From UBA2589 sp038120095 (GTDB lineage Bacteria; Gemmatimonadota; Gemmatimonadetes; Longimicrobiales; Gaopeijiaceae): a stretch of 64,000 nucleotides of DNA. The stretch spans positions 1-64,000 of the forward strand of contig JAYOKZ010000011.1 in the NCBI GenBank assembly GCA_038120095.1, read 5' to 3'. Below the pieces are notes generated by a model that had not been told where the DNA came from, did not search any database, and saw nothing but the letters and a program-made list of their open reading frames with translations. Shown one piece after another: positions 1 to 8,390 of the stretch; within the stretch, counting starts at the first letter, position 1, and the number at the start of each line of letters is the position of its first letter. The translations under genes and the position numbers were made by a program.

Positions 1-1522
1 GCCCTGAAGGATCAGTCGCCGATCCGGGCGGCTCGAAGGCAAAGCGGCGTGACGGTGCCTTCATCGTAGGGACGTTGGGATCGGCCCCGGCATCAATGAG
101 CATCCGCATCGCCGGCAGATCGAGAGCATAGGCTGCCCGCCAGAACGGGCTTGCACCACGCGTGTCGACATCCAGCTGACTGAACGTGTACTCCATGAAC
201 CAGAGATGCTTCGACAACCGCACATTCGGGTTCGCACCCGCATCGAGCATCGCCCGCATGACATCGAGGTGGGTAGCCTCCTGCTGCTGGTATGCCTGCT
301 GCTGAGGGTATCGAGCCTTGGGTGCCCAGTAGGTGTTGATCGCCGCGTAAAGCGGTGTCAGGTTCGCGTGGCTCGCGAGATTCGGATCGGCCCCACGCCT
401 CAGCAACTCCAGTGCGAGGTCGTAGTGCCCGTTCACGACTGCCATCAGCATCGGGCTGGTCAAATCCCCGGCGGTCCGCTGGTCAATGTCCGCGCCCGCG
501 TCGAGGAGCACGAACACNNNNNNNNNNGGGGGGGTCCGCTGGTGTTTGTGTGGGGGGGCGTGGTGGAGCAGGTTGTGCGTCTCCCGCTCACCTTCCCGTA
601 CCGCGTGATGGAGGGCGGTCAGCCCGCCCTGCCGGTAAACGAGGTCGGGATAGGAGTTGCTGTATTCCACCCCGGCCTGACCACCGGAGCTGACCGCAAT
701 CTCTCCGAGGTCGGGATCGGGAGCAGGCTCGTCACGCCGTTGGGCCGGTCCGGCATCCGCGGCATCGACACGAGCCGAGTTCGCGGCACGAACGGCTGCC
801 TGAACCTCCGCGGGCGATGGCTGCCACGACGTGCCCTGCGGCTGATCGCCGCGAAAGGCGGACAGGACCTCGTCACGCACTCGGCCAGCAGCGCGATCTT
901 CCGCCGCTGTGCGCGGGATGTCGACCACCCGACTTACGAGTGAGGGGTCGGCCCCGGCACGAAGGAGCGAGCGCACCACATCCGTGCGGCCCGCGGAGGC
1001 GGCAAACATGAGCGCTGTCTGACCACGCCGGGTCTCGATCGCATCGACCGAAGCACCTGCTGCCACGAGGGATTCCACCACTGTCGCATTTCCCGAGGCC
1101 GCAGCGAAATGAAGCGGTGTGACACCTCCCGTCGAGGTCTCGGCATCGACAGCGGCACCGGCGTCGATGAGCGCGGAAACGACGCGCTCCCTCCCCGCCC
1201 GACTCGCGATATGAAGCGGCGTGTAATCTCCGAGGCGCGTGACCGCGCCGACGTTCGCTCCGGCGTAGAGAAGCATCTGGGCCAGCTCCACCTCGCCGTT
1301 TTCGGCGGCCCAGTGGAGCGCGGTCATGCCGTCACCCTGAGCTGCATTCACGTCTTCGCCAGCGCGCAACAACGTACGCACCTGCTCGACCTCGCCCCGC
1401 ATGGCCGCGTCGGCAACCGGTGACTCGGCAGGCACGCTCGACCAGAGAAGCAGAGTGAGGCCAAGTGCCAACGGCGTGTGCGCCCGCAGAGAAAGCCCCG
1501 TGGAGTCAGGCCTTGCGATCAT
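1..1522 (-). CDS. Exported ankyrin-repeat protein, copy A (partial, runs off left edge)
   Basis: I translated this by hand from the ATG at 1522; the reading frame stays open to base 1, so the C-terminus lies outside the window. The N-terminus has a hydrophobic segment typical of a signal peptide (around residues 12-30), followed by ankyrin units with the TALHWAA and TPLHIAS signatures and repeated LLDAGAD-type helices. It is a paralogue of the complete protein at 6570-8390 and probably works outside the cytoplasm as a protein-binding scaffold; its partner is unknown. It begins 8 bases after the DUF1552 stop, so it is the third gene of cassette A. A false gap at 518-527 inserts about 20 spurious codons, by chance in frame. 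Family assignment is firm; function is not. Confidence 0.85.
   Translation of the reverse strand, partial: MIARPDSTGLSLRAHTPLALGLTLLLWSSVPAESPVADAAMRGEVEQVRTLLRAGEDVNAAQGDGMTALHWAAENGEVELAQMLLYAGANVGAVTRLGDYTPLHIASRAGRERVVSALIDAGAAVDAETSTGGVTPLHFAAASGNATVVESLVAAGASVDAIETRRGQTALMFAASAGRTDVVRSLLRAGADPSLVSRVVDIPRTAAEDRAAGRVRDEVLSAFRGDQPQGTSWQPSPAEVQAAVRAANSARVDAADAGPAQRRDEPAPDPDLGEIAVSSGGQAGVEYSNSYPDLVYRQGGLTALHHAVREGERETHNLLHHAPPHKHQRTPXXXXVFVLLDAGADIDQRTAGDLTSPMLMAVVNGHYDLALELLRRGADPNLASHANLTPLYAAINTYWAPKARYPQQQAYQQQEATHLDVMRAMLDAGANPNVRLSKHLWFMEYTFSQLDVDTRGASPFWRAAYALDLPAMRMLIDAGADPNVPTMKAPSRRFAFEPPGSATDPSG
474..577. other. Assembly artefact: N-run flanked by a re-read 44-base duplicate
   Basis: Ten Ns (518-527) and a run of six G (528-533) separate two copies of the same 44 bases. 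Bases 474-517 and 534-577 share the start GTCCGCTGGT and the middle GGAGCA at the same offsets, but the second copy has many C-to-G and A-to-G/T changes typical of low-quality read ends. The true sequence most likely runs from 517 straight to 578. The apparent insertion is 60 bases, so the ankyrin frame survives. The paralogue at 6570-8390 has no extra residues here. Confidence 0.85.
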
Positions 1523-1530
1523 GAATTCTC

Positions 1531-2946
1531 CTACCCCTGCGCCGGGGCCGTCGACATCGGCATCGTCAGCGACAGCGCACCCGTGCTGTCACCGAAGCTG
1601 TCCATATCTGTGTGACCGAGAGCATGCATGAAGCTCAACATGGCGTTCGCCATGGGCGTTCCGTCCGGTGCCTTGAGATGGACGTTGCCCCCAAGGCCTC
1701 CGTGTGCACCACCCAGCGCGATGAGCGGCGCACGCCGATGGTTGTGCAGGTTTCCGTCTGCCATCGGAGACCCGTAGATGATCATGGTCTTGTCGAGGAG
1801 ATGCGAATCCCCTTCCTGAATGGCCGATAGCTTCTCCAGGAAATAGGGAAGCATGCTGACGTGGTACTTGTTGATCAGATGAAAGTCGAGGATCGCCTCC
1901 TCGCGACCACCGTGATGCGACGCCGGATGGAACGGCTTGTCCGTGCCGCTCTCGGGGAAAACGCGCGCCGACGAGTCGCGCCCCATCTTGAACGAGAAGA
2001 CCCGAGTGGTATCCGAGGCGAAGGCCAGCGCCTGCAGATCGAACATCAACTGAACGTGCTCCTCGAACGAATCGGGAACACCGGCCGGCGCTGACGGGAG
2101 CTCGCGCTCCTCCCCCGTCGAGTTCTGGGCTTCGATCATCTGAATCCGCCGCTCGAGTTCCCGCACGTTCTGGAGATAGCGCTCGAGTCGCTCACGGTCG
2201 TTGGGGCCCAGGTCCCGCTGCAGCTGATTGATCCGCCCGCTGACCCAGTCAAGAATCGAAGCCGAAGTGCGGCGACGCAGCGCCCGCTCGTCGGCCGTTC
2301 CCCCTGCGCCAAAAAGCTGCTCGAAGGCAACCCGCGGGTCACGGATCACCGGGAGCGGCTCGGTGGGCGATGACCACGAGATCGAATCCGTGTACACGCA
2401 GGTGTAGCCATACGCACACCCACCGGATTGGTTGATGTTCTCGATACACAGCTGCATCGACGGGATCGGCGTGTCCTGGCCAAAGCGCCGCGCGTGGATC
2501 TGGTCGAGCGAAGTCCCCACGAACACATCGGACCCCTCCGTCTGCTTGGGGTGCGCCTGCGTGAGAAACACGGCACTCGACCGGAAGTGATCCCCACCGA
2601 TCTCCGGGGCCTGAAAAGCCTCGGCCATCCGAACGTCGGTGTTACTGATGATCGTCAGATACTCCCGCCACGGATCGAGAGGCAGGAGCGCGCTCGAGCT
2701 CAGATCGAAGTTCTGCCCTGCCGTTGCCGGAGCCCAGAGGTTCTGAGACGCACCCCATTCGCTGCATCCCGCTGCTCCGTGCACCATCTCGATCGCAACG
2801 AGACGTGTTGGGTCAACCTCCGCCGCCTTGGCAGCCGAGAGCCGACCCGCCGGAACCATCGAATCGAGGAACGGCAGCGCGATCGACGCCCCCATTCCCC
2901 GAATGAAGGTCCGGCGCTCCATGTGCTTCCCGGTGATGAAATGCAT
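1531..2946 (-). CDS. DUF1552 domain protein, copy A
   Basis: A 471-residue member of DUF1552, a family of secreted proteins known mainly from Planctomycetota, Acidobacteriota and Gemmatimonadota, with no established biochemical role. The N-terminus carries a twin-arginine-like signal (ERRTFIRGMGAS followed by a short hydrophobic stretch), so export in folded form through Tat is likely. Family-conserved stretches include FRSSAVFLTQAHPKQT and FHPASHHGG. It follows the DUF1592 gene by 45 bases and precedes the ankyrin gene by 8, so the three are probably co-transcribed. It is closely related to the copies at 8387-9796 and 12348-13754. The family often neighbours DUF1592 proteins, which suggests a shared periplasmic process. 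Confidence 0.92.
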   Translation of the reverse strand: MHFITGKHMERRTFIRGMGASIALPFLDSMVPAGRLSAAKAAEVDPTRLVAIEMVHGAAGCSEWGASQNLWAPATAGQNFDLSSSALLPLDPWREYLTIISNTDVRMAEAFQAPEIGGDHFRSSAVFLTQAHPKQTEGSDVFVGTSLDQIHARRFGQDTPIPSMQLCIENINQSGGCAYGYTCVYTDSISWSSPTEPLPVIRDPRVAFEQLFGAGGTADERALRRRTSASILDWVSGRINQLQRDLGPNDRERLERYLQNVRELERRIQMIEAQNSTGEERELPSAPAGVPDSFEEHVQLMFDLQALAFASDTTRVFSFKMGRDSSARVFPESGTDKPFHPASHHGGREEAILDFHLINKYHVSMLPYFLEKLSAIQEGDSHLLDKTMIIYGSPMADGNLHNHRRAPLIALGGAHGGLGGNVHLKAPDGTPMANAMLSFMHALGHTDMDSFGDSTGALSLTMPMSTAPAQG

Positions 2947-2991
2947 GTCCCATCTCCTCGAGCAGCCGATTGGTCCGGCCGCGTGATTCGT

Positions 2992-5439
2992 CTAGTCCTG
3001 TTCGGCTCCGTCCGCGACGGCCCCGGCCCTCTGCATCTGAAAGGCATCGCTTTTCACGACACCAAGGACGAACGACGACAGTCGCCAGTCCTGTTCCTCC
3101 GCCTCCCGCACGATCGATCGAACGAGGGGCTGGTCATAAAACTCTACCCGGCGGCCAAGGCCATACGCCATGAGATTCTGCGTGAAGTTCCGGACGAGCA
3201 CGGTCGGTCGGACCATCAAGGCGTCATTGAGCGACGTCGGGCTCGTGACCGGAGTCCCGTCGTACAGCTCCCCTCGCGTGTCGAGGGCCATTCCGTTCTC
3301 CCTGATCCGCCAGCGGCCTGTCACGTCGTAGCTGTCGAGAGCAAGCCCGATCGGATCCATGAAGGAATGACAGGCGTTGCATGTGGGGTTCGCCCGGTGC
3401 TGCTCCATCCGCTCCCGCGTCGTCAGGAGGCGTCCATCCGAAGCTCCTTCTGTTTCCTCGAGCGTTGGAACGTTCGGAGGAGGAGGAGGCGGCGGCGTCC
3501 CCATGATCACCTCCATGACATATTTGCCACGCAGCACGGGAGACGTGCGCCCGGCAACGGAGGTCAACGTCAAGATGCTCGCGTGCCCCAGAAGGCCCCG
3601 ACGATTGTCATCGACGTAGTCGACACGGCGGAATTCCTCTCCCACGACACCGTCGATGCCGTAGTGACGGGCAACACGCTCATTCATGAACGAGTAGTCC
3701 GCGGTGAAGAGGTCCATGACGTTTCCGTCCTCTCGCACCAGGTTCCCGAAGAAGAGCTCCGTCTCCCTGCGCAGATCATCGGCGAGTCGCTGATGGAAAT
3801 CCGGGTAGAGCAACCGGTCCGGGTGGACCTTGTCCAGGTCATCGAGCCGCAGCCACTGAGCTGCAAACCGTGTCGCAAGAGCTTCGGAGCGCGGATCAGC
3901 GAGCAGACGGGCGACCTGGCGCTCCAACTCGTCTTCGCCGGACAGTCGCCCGTCTGCGGCAACAGCCCGGAGTTCTGCGTCCGGAGGAAGGCCCCATACG
4001 AAGTACGACAGCCTCGTCGCGAGGTCGACATCCGAGATTCGATACGTATCGCCCGATTGGGTGCCCGCGGGCGCTTCCTCCATGCGGAACACGAAATCCG
4101 GACTCGCGAGCATCGCTTCGATCACGGTGCGGACGCCCACCTCGAAACCGCCTTCCGCCGCTCCGAGCTCATAGAATCTTTCGAGTGCGAGCCGATCCTC
4201 AGCCGTGAGCGGGCGCCGGAACGCCTGCGGACCCAGTTCGTCGATGATCTGTGCCGCACACGCCGAAGCCTCATCGGGCCGCGTCGGACGGCACGTGAAG
4301 ATTCGAGCCCGCGAAGCCGTCTCGGAGACACCCGTCACGTCGGTGGGCCCGGCGACAACCAGATCCTTCAGGTGCGCCAGCGAGGTAATGCCATAGCCGC
4401 TCACACCGATCTGCCGATCCGAGAGCGACCACTCGTGAGGGGACAGCACGTCCTGAACGGGGCCCTCGCTCTGCTTGAGGAAGGCTGCGGTCACCCGGTG
4501 TGCACCCGCCCGAACGAAGATCGGCTCGGTCCGCATGTTCACACCATTGGGATCCGCCACGCTCATCCACCGATCCATCTCCAGGAGGGCGACTCGCTCA
4601 CCATCGATCGAGAGTTCGATCTGCTCCCCGCGGGTCACGCCCCCGTAGTAGCCTCCCGTTGTCGTGTGCTCGAAGGCGAGACGGAATTCGTACGCACCAT
4701 CGGCGATGAAGTTGTGGATGACCGAGATCCCACCCCGCGTCCCGTAGGGCGCACCTTCGACCCGCTCCCACTGGGACGCGTAGCCCGGGTTCGTGTAGGT
4801 CGATGAACTCGGTGCTGCCTCGGGATCGCCCACGGCAAGGCGCGCGATCGATGCGGCCGCATTCAGGTATGAATCGAGCAGCGTGGCCGAGATCATCTGA
4901 GCATCGGCGATGTTGTCGAAGTTCGCGCTCTTGGTGTCGAGCGGCAGAAACGCCGACGGGTCAATTTCCAGGCCGAGAAGGTCTTCTACCGACCGGGCGT
5001 ACTCGATCTGATTGAGGCGCTGAAACGTTCGTCCACCCGGGTTGGGATTACGGGCCGCGACCTCGTCGACCCGCTCCTCGAGTGACCCGGCGAGAGCCAT
5101 CAGCGAGTCACCCGCAGGCCGCGACACCCCGGGAGGCGGCATCATGCCCGCCCGCAGCTTGAGAATGATCTTCTCGGCCACTTCTCCCTGAAGGTGAGGT
5201 GCCGATGCATCGAACGTTTCGAGCGAAAGATTTCCCCGAAGACGACGGTCGCTGTGGCAACGGACACAGTACTCGTCGAGGATTTCCTGATCGGTCTGCG
5301 ACGACCACTCGCGAGATGACGCAGCAGACTCGGGTGTGACGGGCCCTCCAGACCTGATCCAGGTCAGGTCAACGTCCTGAACCCCGGAAAGGAGCAGGGC
5401 AACTCCGGCACCTGCGAGGCTGATGCTGATCGTTTTCAT
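2992..5439 (-). CDS. DUF1592-family secreted cytochrome-like protein, copy A
   Basis: An 815-residue exported protein. After a signal peptide comes a PSCyt1-type segment with a haem-c motif CVRCH (residues 58-62), then DUF1587 (RLNQIEYARSVEDLLGL), a beta-sandwich insert that resembles a carbohydrate-binding module (around 240-340), DUF1595 (AFRRPL), DUF1592, DUF1588 (the proline run GTPPPPPPPNVP) and DUF1585. A second haem motif, CNACH, lies at about 687-691. Two c-type haems are therefore predicted. The family is common in Planctomycetota and its substrate is unknown. It heads cassette A and is followed by DUF1552 and an ankyrin protein. Copies B and C keep every domain and both haem motifs. 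Confidence 0.93.
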   Translation of the reverse strand: MKTISISLAGAGVALLLSGVQDVDLTWIRSGGPVTPESAASSREWSSQTDQEILDEYCVRCHSDRRLRGNLSLETFDASAPHLQGEVAEKIILKLRAGMMPPPGVSRPAGDSLMALAGSLEERVDEVAARNPNPGGRTFQRLNQIEYARSVEDLLGLEIDPSAFLPLDTKSANFDNIADAQMISATLLDSYLNAAASIARLAVGDPEAAPSSSTYTNPGYASQWERVEGAPYGTRGGISVIHNFIADGAYEFRLAFEHTTTGGYYGGVTRGEQIELSIDGERVALLEMDRWMSVADPNGVNMRTEPIFVRAGAHRVTAAFLKQSEGPVQDVLSPHEWSLSDRQIGVSGYGITSLAHLKDLVVAGPTDVTGVSETASRARIFTCRPTRPDEASACAAQIIDELGPQAFRRPLTAEDRLALERFYELGAAEGGFEVGVRTVIEAMLASPDFVFRMEEAPAGTQSGDTYRISDVDLATRLSYFVWGLPPDAELRAVAADGRLSGEDELERQVARLLADPRSEALATRFAAQWLRLDDLDKVHPDRLLYPDFHQRLADDLRRETELFFGNLVREDGNVMDLFTADYSFMNERVARHYGIDGVVGEEFRRVDYVDDNRRGLLGHASILTLTSVAGRTSPVLRGKYVMEVIMGTPPPPPPPNVPTLEETEGASDGRLLTTRERMEQHRANPTCNACHSFMDPIGLALDSYDVTGRWRIRENGMALDTRGELYDGTPVTSPTSLNDALMVRPTVLVRNFTQNLMAYGLGRRVEFYDQPLVRSIVREAEEQDWRLSSFVLGVVKSDAFQMQRAGAVADGAEQD

Positions 5440-5526
5440 ACCGACTCACACCCAAAAGAGAGAGCCCTTGAATCCACGTGACACGTCGTGGCAGGACACC
5501 CTGGACCTGTATAGAAGAAGACCCGC

Positions 5527-5569
5527 GAACCCGCAGAATCGCTGACGAAACAGTGGTTCTGCCGGGTTC
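5527..5569 (-). terminator. Long stem-loop between fmdB-type gene and cassette A
   Basis: Bases 5527-5544 pair with 5551-5569 as an 18-bp stem with one bulged base and two G-T pairs, around the loop ACGAAA. On the minus strand it is followed by a T-rich run (TCTTCTTCTATA), so it could end the transcript that reads through the zinc-ribbon gene, or act as a leader structure before the DUF1592 gene that starts at 5439. The rest of 5440-5757 holds no ORF I can support; the promoter of cassette A probably lies here but I cannot place it. Confidence 0.5.
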
Positions 5570-5757
5570 CTTATTATACGCGTGTGTTTCGTAACGGACT
5601 AGAACGTGCCGAACCTGCCGCTGAGCGCGTTTCTTCCAGCGCGTTGTCGAGACCATCCACTGTCCGGACCAGCGGGTCGACTACTCCGTCCTCCACGATC
5701 CGGCGCCTCCGGTCAGATCAGAGCCATGACCTCCGACCATGGGGCCGACAGGGCCGC

Positions 5758-6006
5758 CTAATGGTCGTCGTGGTTCAACTCGTACTCACGCTGCGCATGC
5801 ATGCGTTCCGAGCCCTGACGTCGGTCGCGGGCCTTGGCAGCCCGCATGGCCATGTCACGGGTTCCGGACGTGTGCGCTGTGGGAAGTGAAAACTGGCGGT
5901 CCAGTTCGGCACCTGCGCACTCCGGACACGAGGGTGTTTCGTCCCGTCGAATCAGGGCCTCGAAGTTGTGCCCACAGGCTTGGCAGGAGTATTCGTAGAT
6001 CGGTAT
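5758..6006 (-). CDS. FmdB-family zinc-ribbon protein with a non-standard start codon
   Basis: Translated by hand: an 82-residue protein that begins PIYEYSCQACGHNFE and has two CxxC pairs (CQAC and CPEC) spaced as in FmdB-type zinc ribbons, then a basic, charged tail that ends in NHDDH. FmdB proteins are small putative regulators whose exact role is unknown. The family consensus starts Met-Pro-Ile-Tyr, but here the codon at the Met position is ATA (6006-6004), preceded by ATC. No ATG, GTG or TTG lies between it and the upstream in-frame TGA. A GGGG run about 8 bases upstream could serve as ribosome binding site. Either a rare start codon or a base error explains this. It diverges from the DUF4168 gene. 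Confidence 0.8.
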   Translation of the reverse strand: MPIYEYSCQACGHNFEALIRRDETPSCPECAGAELDRQFSLPTAHTSGTRDMAMRAAKARDRRQGSERMHAQREYELNHDDH

Positions 6007-6133
6007 GATGGTATCCCCGGTCAGGCGTTCATCTCATCTGGTCGTGGACGGTATCCCGAAAGACCTCGTCTCAGCAACGGTACTCCCCTGGCGCCCCCCG
6101 GGATCCGCTGGGTCTCATCACACAGGAATCCCC

Positions 6134-6523
6134 ATGAGCATGCCGCAGATCGTTCCACGTCGGATGCTGAACCTGGCTCTCGCCATGGTGTGCGGCGGAC
6201 TCGTGTCGGCCTCTCCACTGGTCGGTCAGGACGCCGGGGTGGACATCGATCGTGAGCGGATGGTGGACTTCGTACACGTTCATGTGGCCATCAACGAGGC
6301 TCGCGACGAGTTCCACGGGGCTGTCGCGCGCGTCCACGATCCCGAGGGTCGGATTCGGGCCCGAGAGGAGGTCGAGGGGGCGATCGACGCAATCCTCGAA
6401 GAGGCGGAGATGACGCGGCAGGAATATGATCAGATCACCCTTCTGATCAGCCTGGACGGCGCGCTTCGCACCTTGTTCGAAGAGGTCATGAGCGAAATCG
6501 AGGGAGGCGGGCCGAACCGCTGA
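6134..6523 (+). CDS. DUF4168-like small exported protein
   Basis: About 129 residues from the ATG at 6134, which has AGGAA five to six bases upstream; an earlier in-frame ATG at 6005 overlaps the divergent zinc-ribbon gene and is less likely. A signal peptide (LALAMVCGGLVSASPLVGQ) leads into a helical domain with the pattern of DUF4168: an acidic amphipathic helix, then MTRQEYDQITLLISLDGAL near the C-terminus. DUF4168 proteins are small periplasmic helical proteins of unknown function. It is the only plus-strand gene within the first 16 kb and separates cassette A from cassettes B and C. Confidence 0.7.
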   Translation: MSMPQIVPRRMLNLALAMVCGGLVSASPLVGQDAGVDIDRERMVDFVHVHVAINEARDEFHGAVARVHDPEGRIRAREEVEGAIDAILEEAEMTRQEYDQITLLISLDGALRTLFEEVMSEIEGGGPNR

Positions 6524-6569
6524 TGGCGCGCCATCCCCATGTGGCGCTCATCGCACGCGGTGGTCCGGT

Positions 6570-8390
6570 CTACTGACAGCTCACGCAGTTGTGATTGTTC
6601 ACGGCCCCGAAGCTCTCCAGTAGTTCGATCGTCGAGAGGAACGGACTGATGCGCTGAACGGGCCCATTCGCCATGTCGACGGTCGTCTGTCCCTGACGGC
6701 TAACCACAGTCACGTCACCGCCCCGCTCGACGAGATACCGGATCATCTCGTCGTCTCCGCGAGCTGCAGCATGGTGCATCGCCGTGTACCCGTTGTGGTC
6801 CCGCTGATTCACGTCCGCCCCCAGTTCTTCCACGAGATACCGGATCGCAGGCAACCATCCATTCGGGACGACTCGATGGATGTTGGCAGCGAACCCCTCT
6901 CCATAGCCGACACCGGAGGCGGCGTGAATCGCGTAGACCCCCGGTCCCCCGGCTGGCACCGGAGGAAGACCGGACGGGTCGTTGGCCCCCGTCTCGACCG
7001 TCTCGATGGCTCCGGCCCCGAAACGAGGGCGGACGGTTTTCTTGGTGGGAATGTCCGGATCTGCACCGTGGGCGACGAGCAACTGCATCAGAGGCAGATC
7101 GAGCGCGTAGGCAGCACGCCAGAATGGCGTTGCACCCATCCGATCCGTGCGGAGGTAGTCGTCTCCGAACGTCGTGAACCACAACTGCTTGTCCAGCCGC
7201 ACGTTGACGTCCACACCCGCGCCCAGAAATGCCCGAACGAGGTCCATATAGGTGACGCGCTGCTGGAGATAGTCCGCGGGCTGAGGGTGCCGTGATTTCG
7301 GGATCCACTGCGTATTGATCACCGTGTACAAGGGCGTCGCGTTCGCATCATTGGACAGGTTCGGATCGGCGCCACGTTCGAACAGCCACATGGCGAGATC
7401 GAAATGGCCATTGATGGTCGCCATCAGCAGGGGCTGGGTACCATCACCCTCCGTCGGCTGGTTGATGTCCGCACCCGCGTCGAGAAGCGCCTCGGCTGTT
7501 GCCAGGTGACCCTCTCTGACGGCGAGGTGCAGGGCCGCCAGACCTCCGTAACCACCGACGAGCTGAGCGTGCGAGAAGCGTGACGACGGCACTCGATCAC
7601 GCTGCTGATTGTTCACGTCTTGTCGCGAGGGCGCTTGAGCGGACTGCCGGGCCTCCCGAGCCCTCTGCGCTTCTTCGGCCTGCCGTGCCCCGGTCGGCTC
7701 ACCATATCCACCCTGACGCTGGGGCGCACGACCGTCCCTCGCCATGAGAATTCGCCGTTGGAGCTCCTCCTGGCGACGCTGATCGGCGCGGTCCTGCTGC
7801 TCCCGCTCATCCATGTCCATCACCCGAGCAGTCAGCGACAGATCCGCACCCGCGGAGGTCAGAGCCTCGACCACCTCGGTCCGGCCACGAGCGGCGGCGA
7901 ACATCAGCGGGGTCTGCTGCCATACCGTCTCCCGAAGGTCGACATCCGCGTCACCCTCGACCAGGGCGCGTACGGCGTCCGTACTGCCCGCGGCCGCCGC
8001 ATAGTGGAGGGGTGTGACTCCGCCGGTCGACGTACGCGCAGTCACATCGGCACCCGCACCCACAAGCGCGCGCACGACCGACCCCTGACCAGCCCGGGCC
8101 GCAACGTGCAACGCAGTGAAATCGCCGAGGCGTGTCACCGCATCCACAAAGGCACCCGCGGCGATCAGTGTTTCGGCCAGGTCGGCCAGACCGAGTTCCG
8201 CGGCCCAGTGGAGCGCGGTCATTCCATCGCCCTGCGCCGCATTCACGTCCGCACCGGACCGGAGCAGCGCCTCGACTTCCTCTACGTCACCTCGCATCGC
8301 CGCATCCGCGACCGGCGCCTCAGGTGCGATCCCACCCCAGAGCACAAGCGTCGCGAGCAGTCCCCACGATGCGGATACCCGGACCTTCAT
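6570..8390 (-). CDS. Exported ankyrin-repeat protein, copy B
   Basis: A 606-residue protein with an N-terminal hydrophobic signal. Ankyrin repeats fill residues of roughly 30-190. A charged Q/R/E-rich linker (around 195-275, with runs such as RQEELQRR) follows, then a second ankyrin block (around 285-590). The last residues are HNCVSCQ, a CxxC pair right at the C-terminus that resembles a haem-c motif lacking its histidine. The ATG overlaps the DUF1552 stop by four bases (8387-8390), so translation is probably coupled. It is the last gene of the five-gene B/C run. Copy A at the left edge has the same architecture as far as it can be read. It may act as a scaffold for the secreted cytochrome proteins; this is inferred from linkage only. 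Confidence 0.92.
   Translation of the reverse strand: MKVRVSASWGLLATLVLWGGIAPEAPVADAAMRGDVEEVEALLRSGADVNAAQGDGMTALHWAAELGLADLAETLIAAGAFVDAVTRLGDFTALHVAARAGQGSVVRALVGAGADVTARTSTGGVTPLHYAAAAGSTDAVRALVEGDADVDLRETVWQQTPLMFAAARGRTEVVEALTSAGADLSLTARVMDMDEREQQDRADQRRQEELQRRILMARDGRAPQRQGGYGEPTGARQAEEAQRAREARQSAQAPSRQDVNNQQRDRVPSSRFSHAQLVGGYGGLAALHLAVREGHLATAEALLDAGADINQPTEGDGTQPLLMATINGHFDLAMWLFERGADPNLSNDANATPLYTVINTQWIPKSRHPQPADYLQQRVTYMDLVRAFLGAGVDVNVRLDKQLWFTTFGDDYLRTDRMGATPFWRAAYALDLPLMQLLVAHGADPDIPTKKTVRPRFGAGAIETVETGANDPSGLPPVPAGGPGVYAIHAASGVGYGEGFAANIHRVVPNGWLPAIRYLVEELGADVNQRDHNGYTAMHHAAARGDDEMIRYLVERGGDVTVVSRQGQTTVDMANGPVQRISPFLSTIELLESFGAVNNHNCVSCQ

Noticed and set aside
3478..3500. GGA-rich tracts here and at about 10315 and 14272 as microsatellites
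   Set aside because: They encode the conserved proline run of DUF1588 on the minus strand in all three copies.
2428..4806. Long plus-strand open frame opposite DUF1592 A
   Set aside because: Antisense shadow of a GC-rich gene: arginine/proline-rich, no domain, and the minus strand has a full-length conserved protein. The same holds for 9632-11749, 14822-16741 and 49231-50874.
6522..6535. 14-base palindrome GATGGCGCGCCATC after the DUF4168 gene as an operator or terminator
   Set aside because: It has no loop, covers the stop codon and occurs once; chance in GC-rich DNA is likely.
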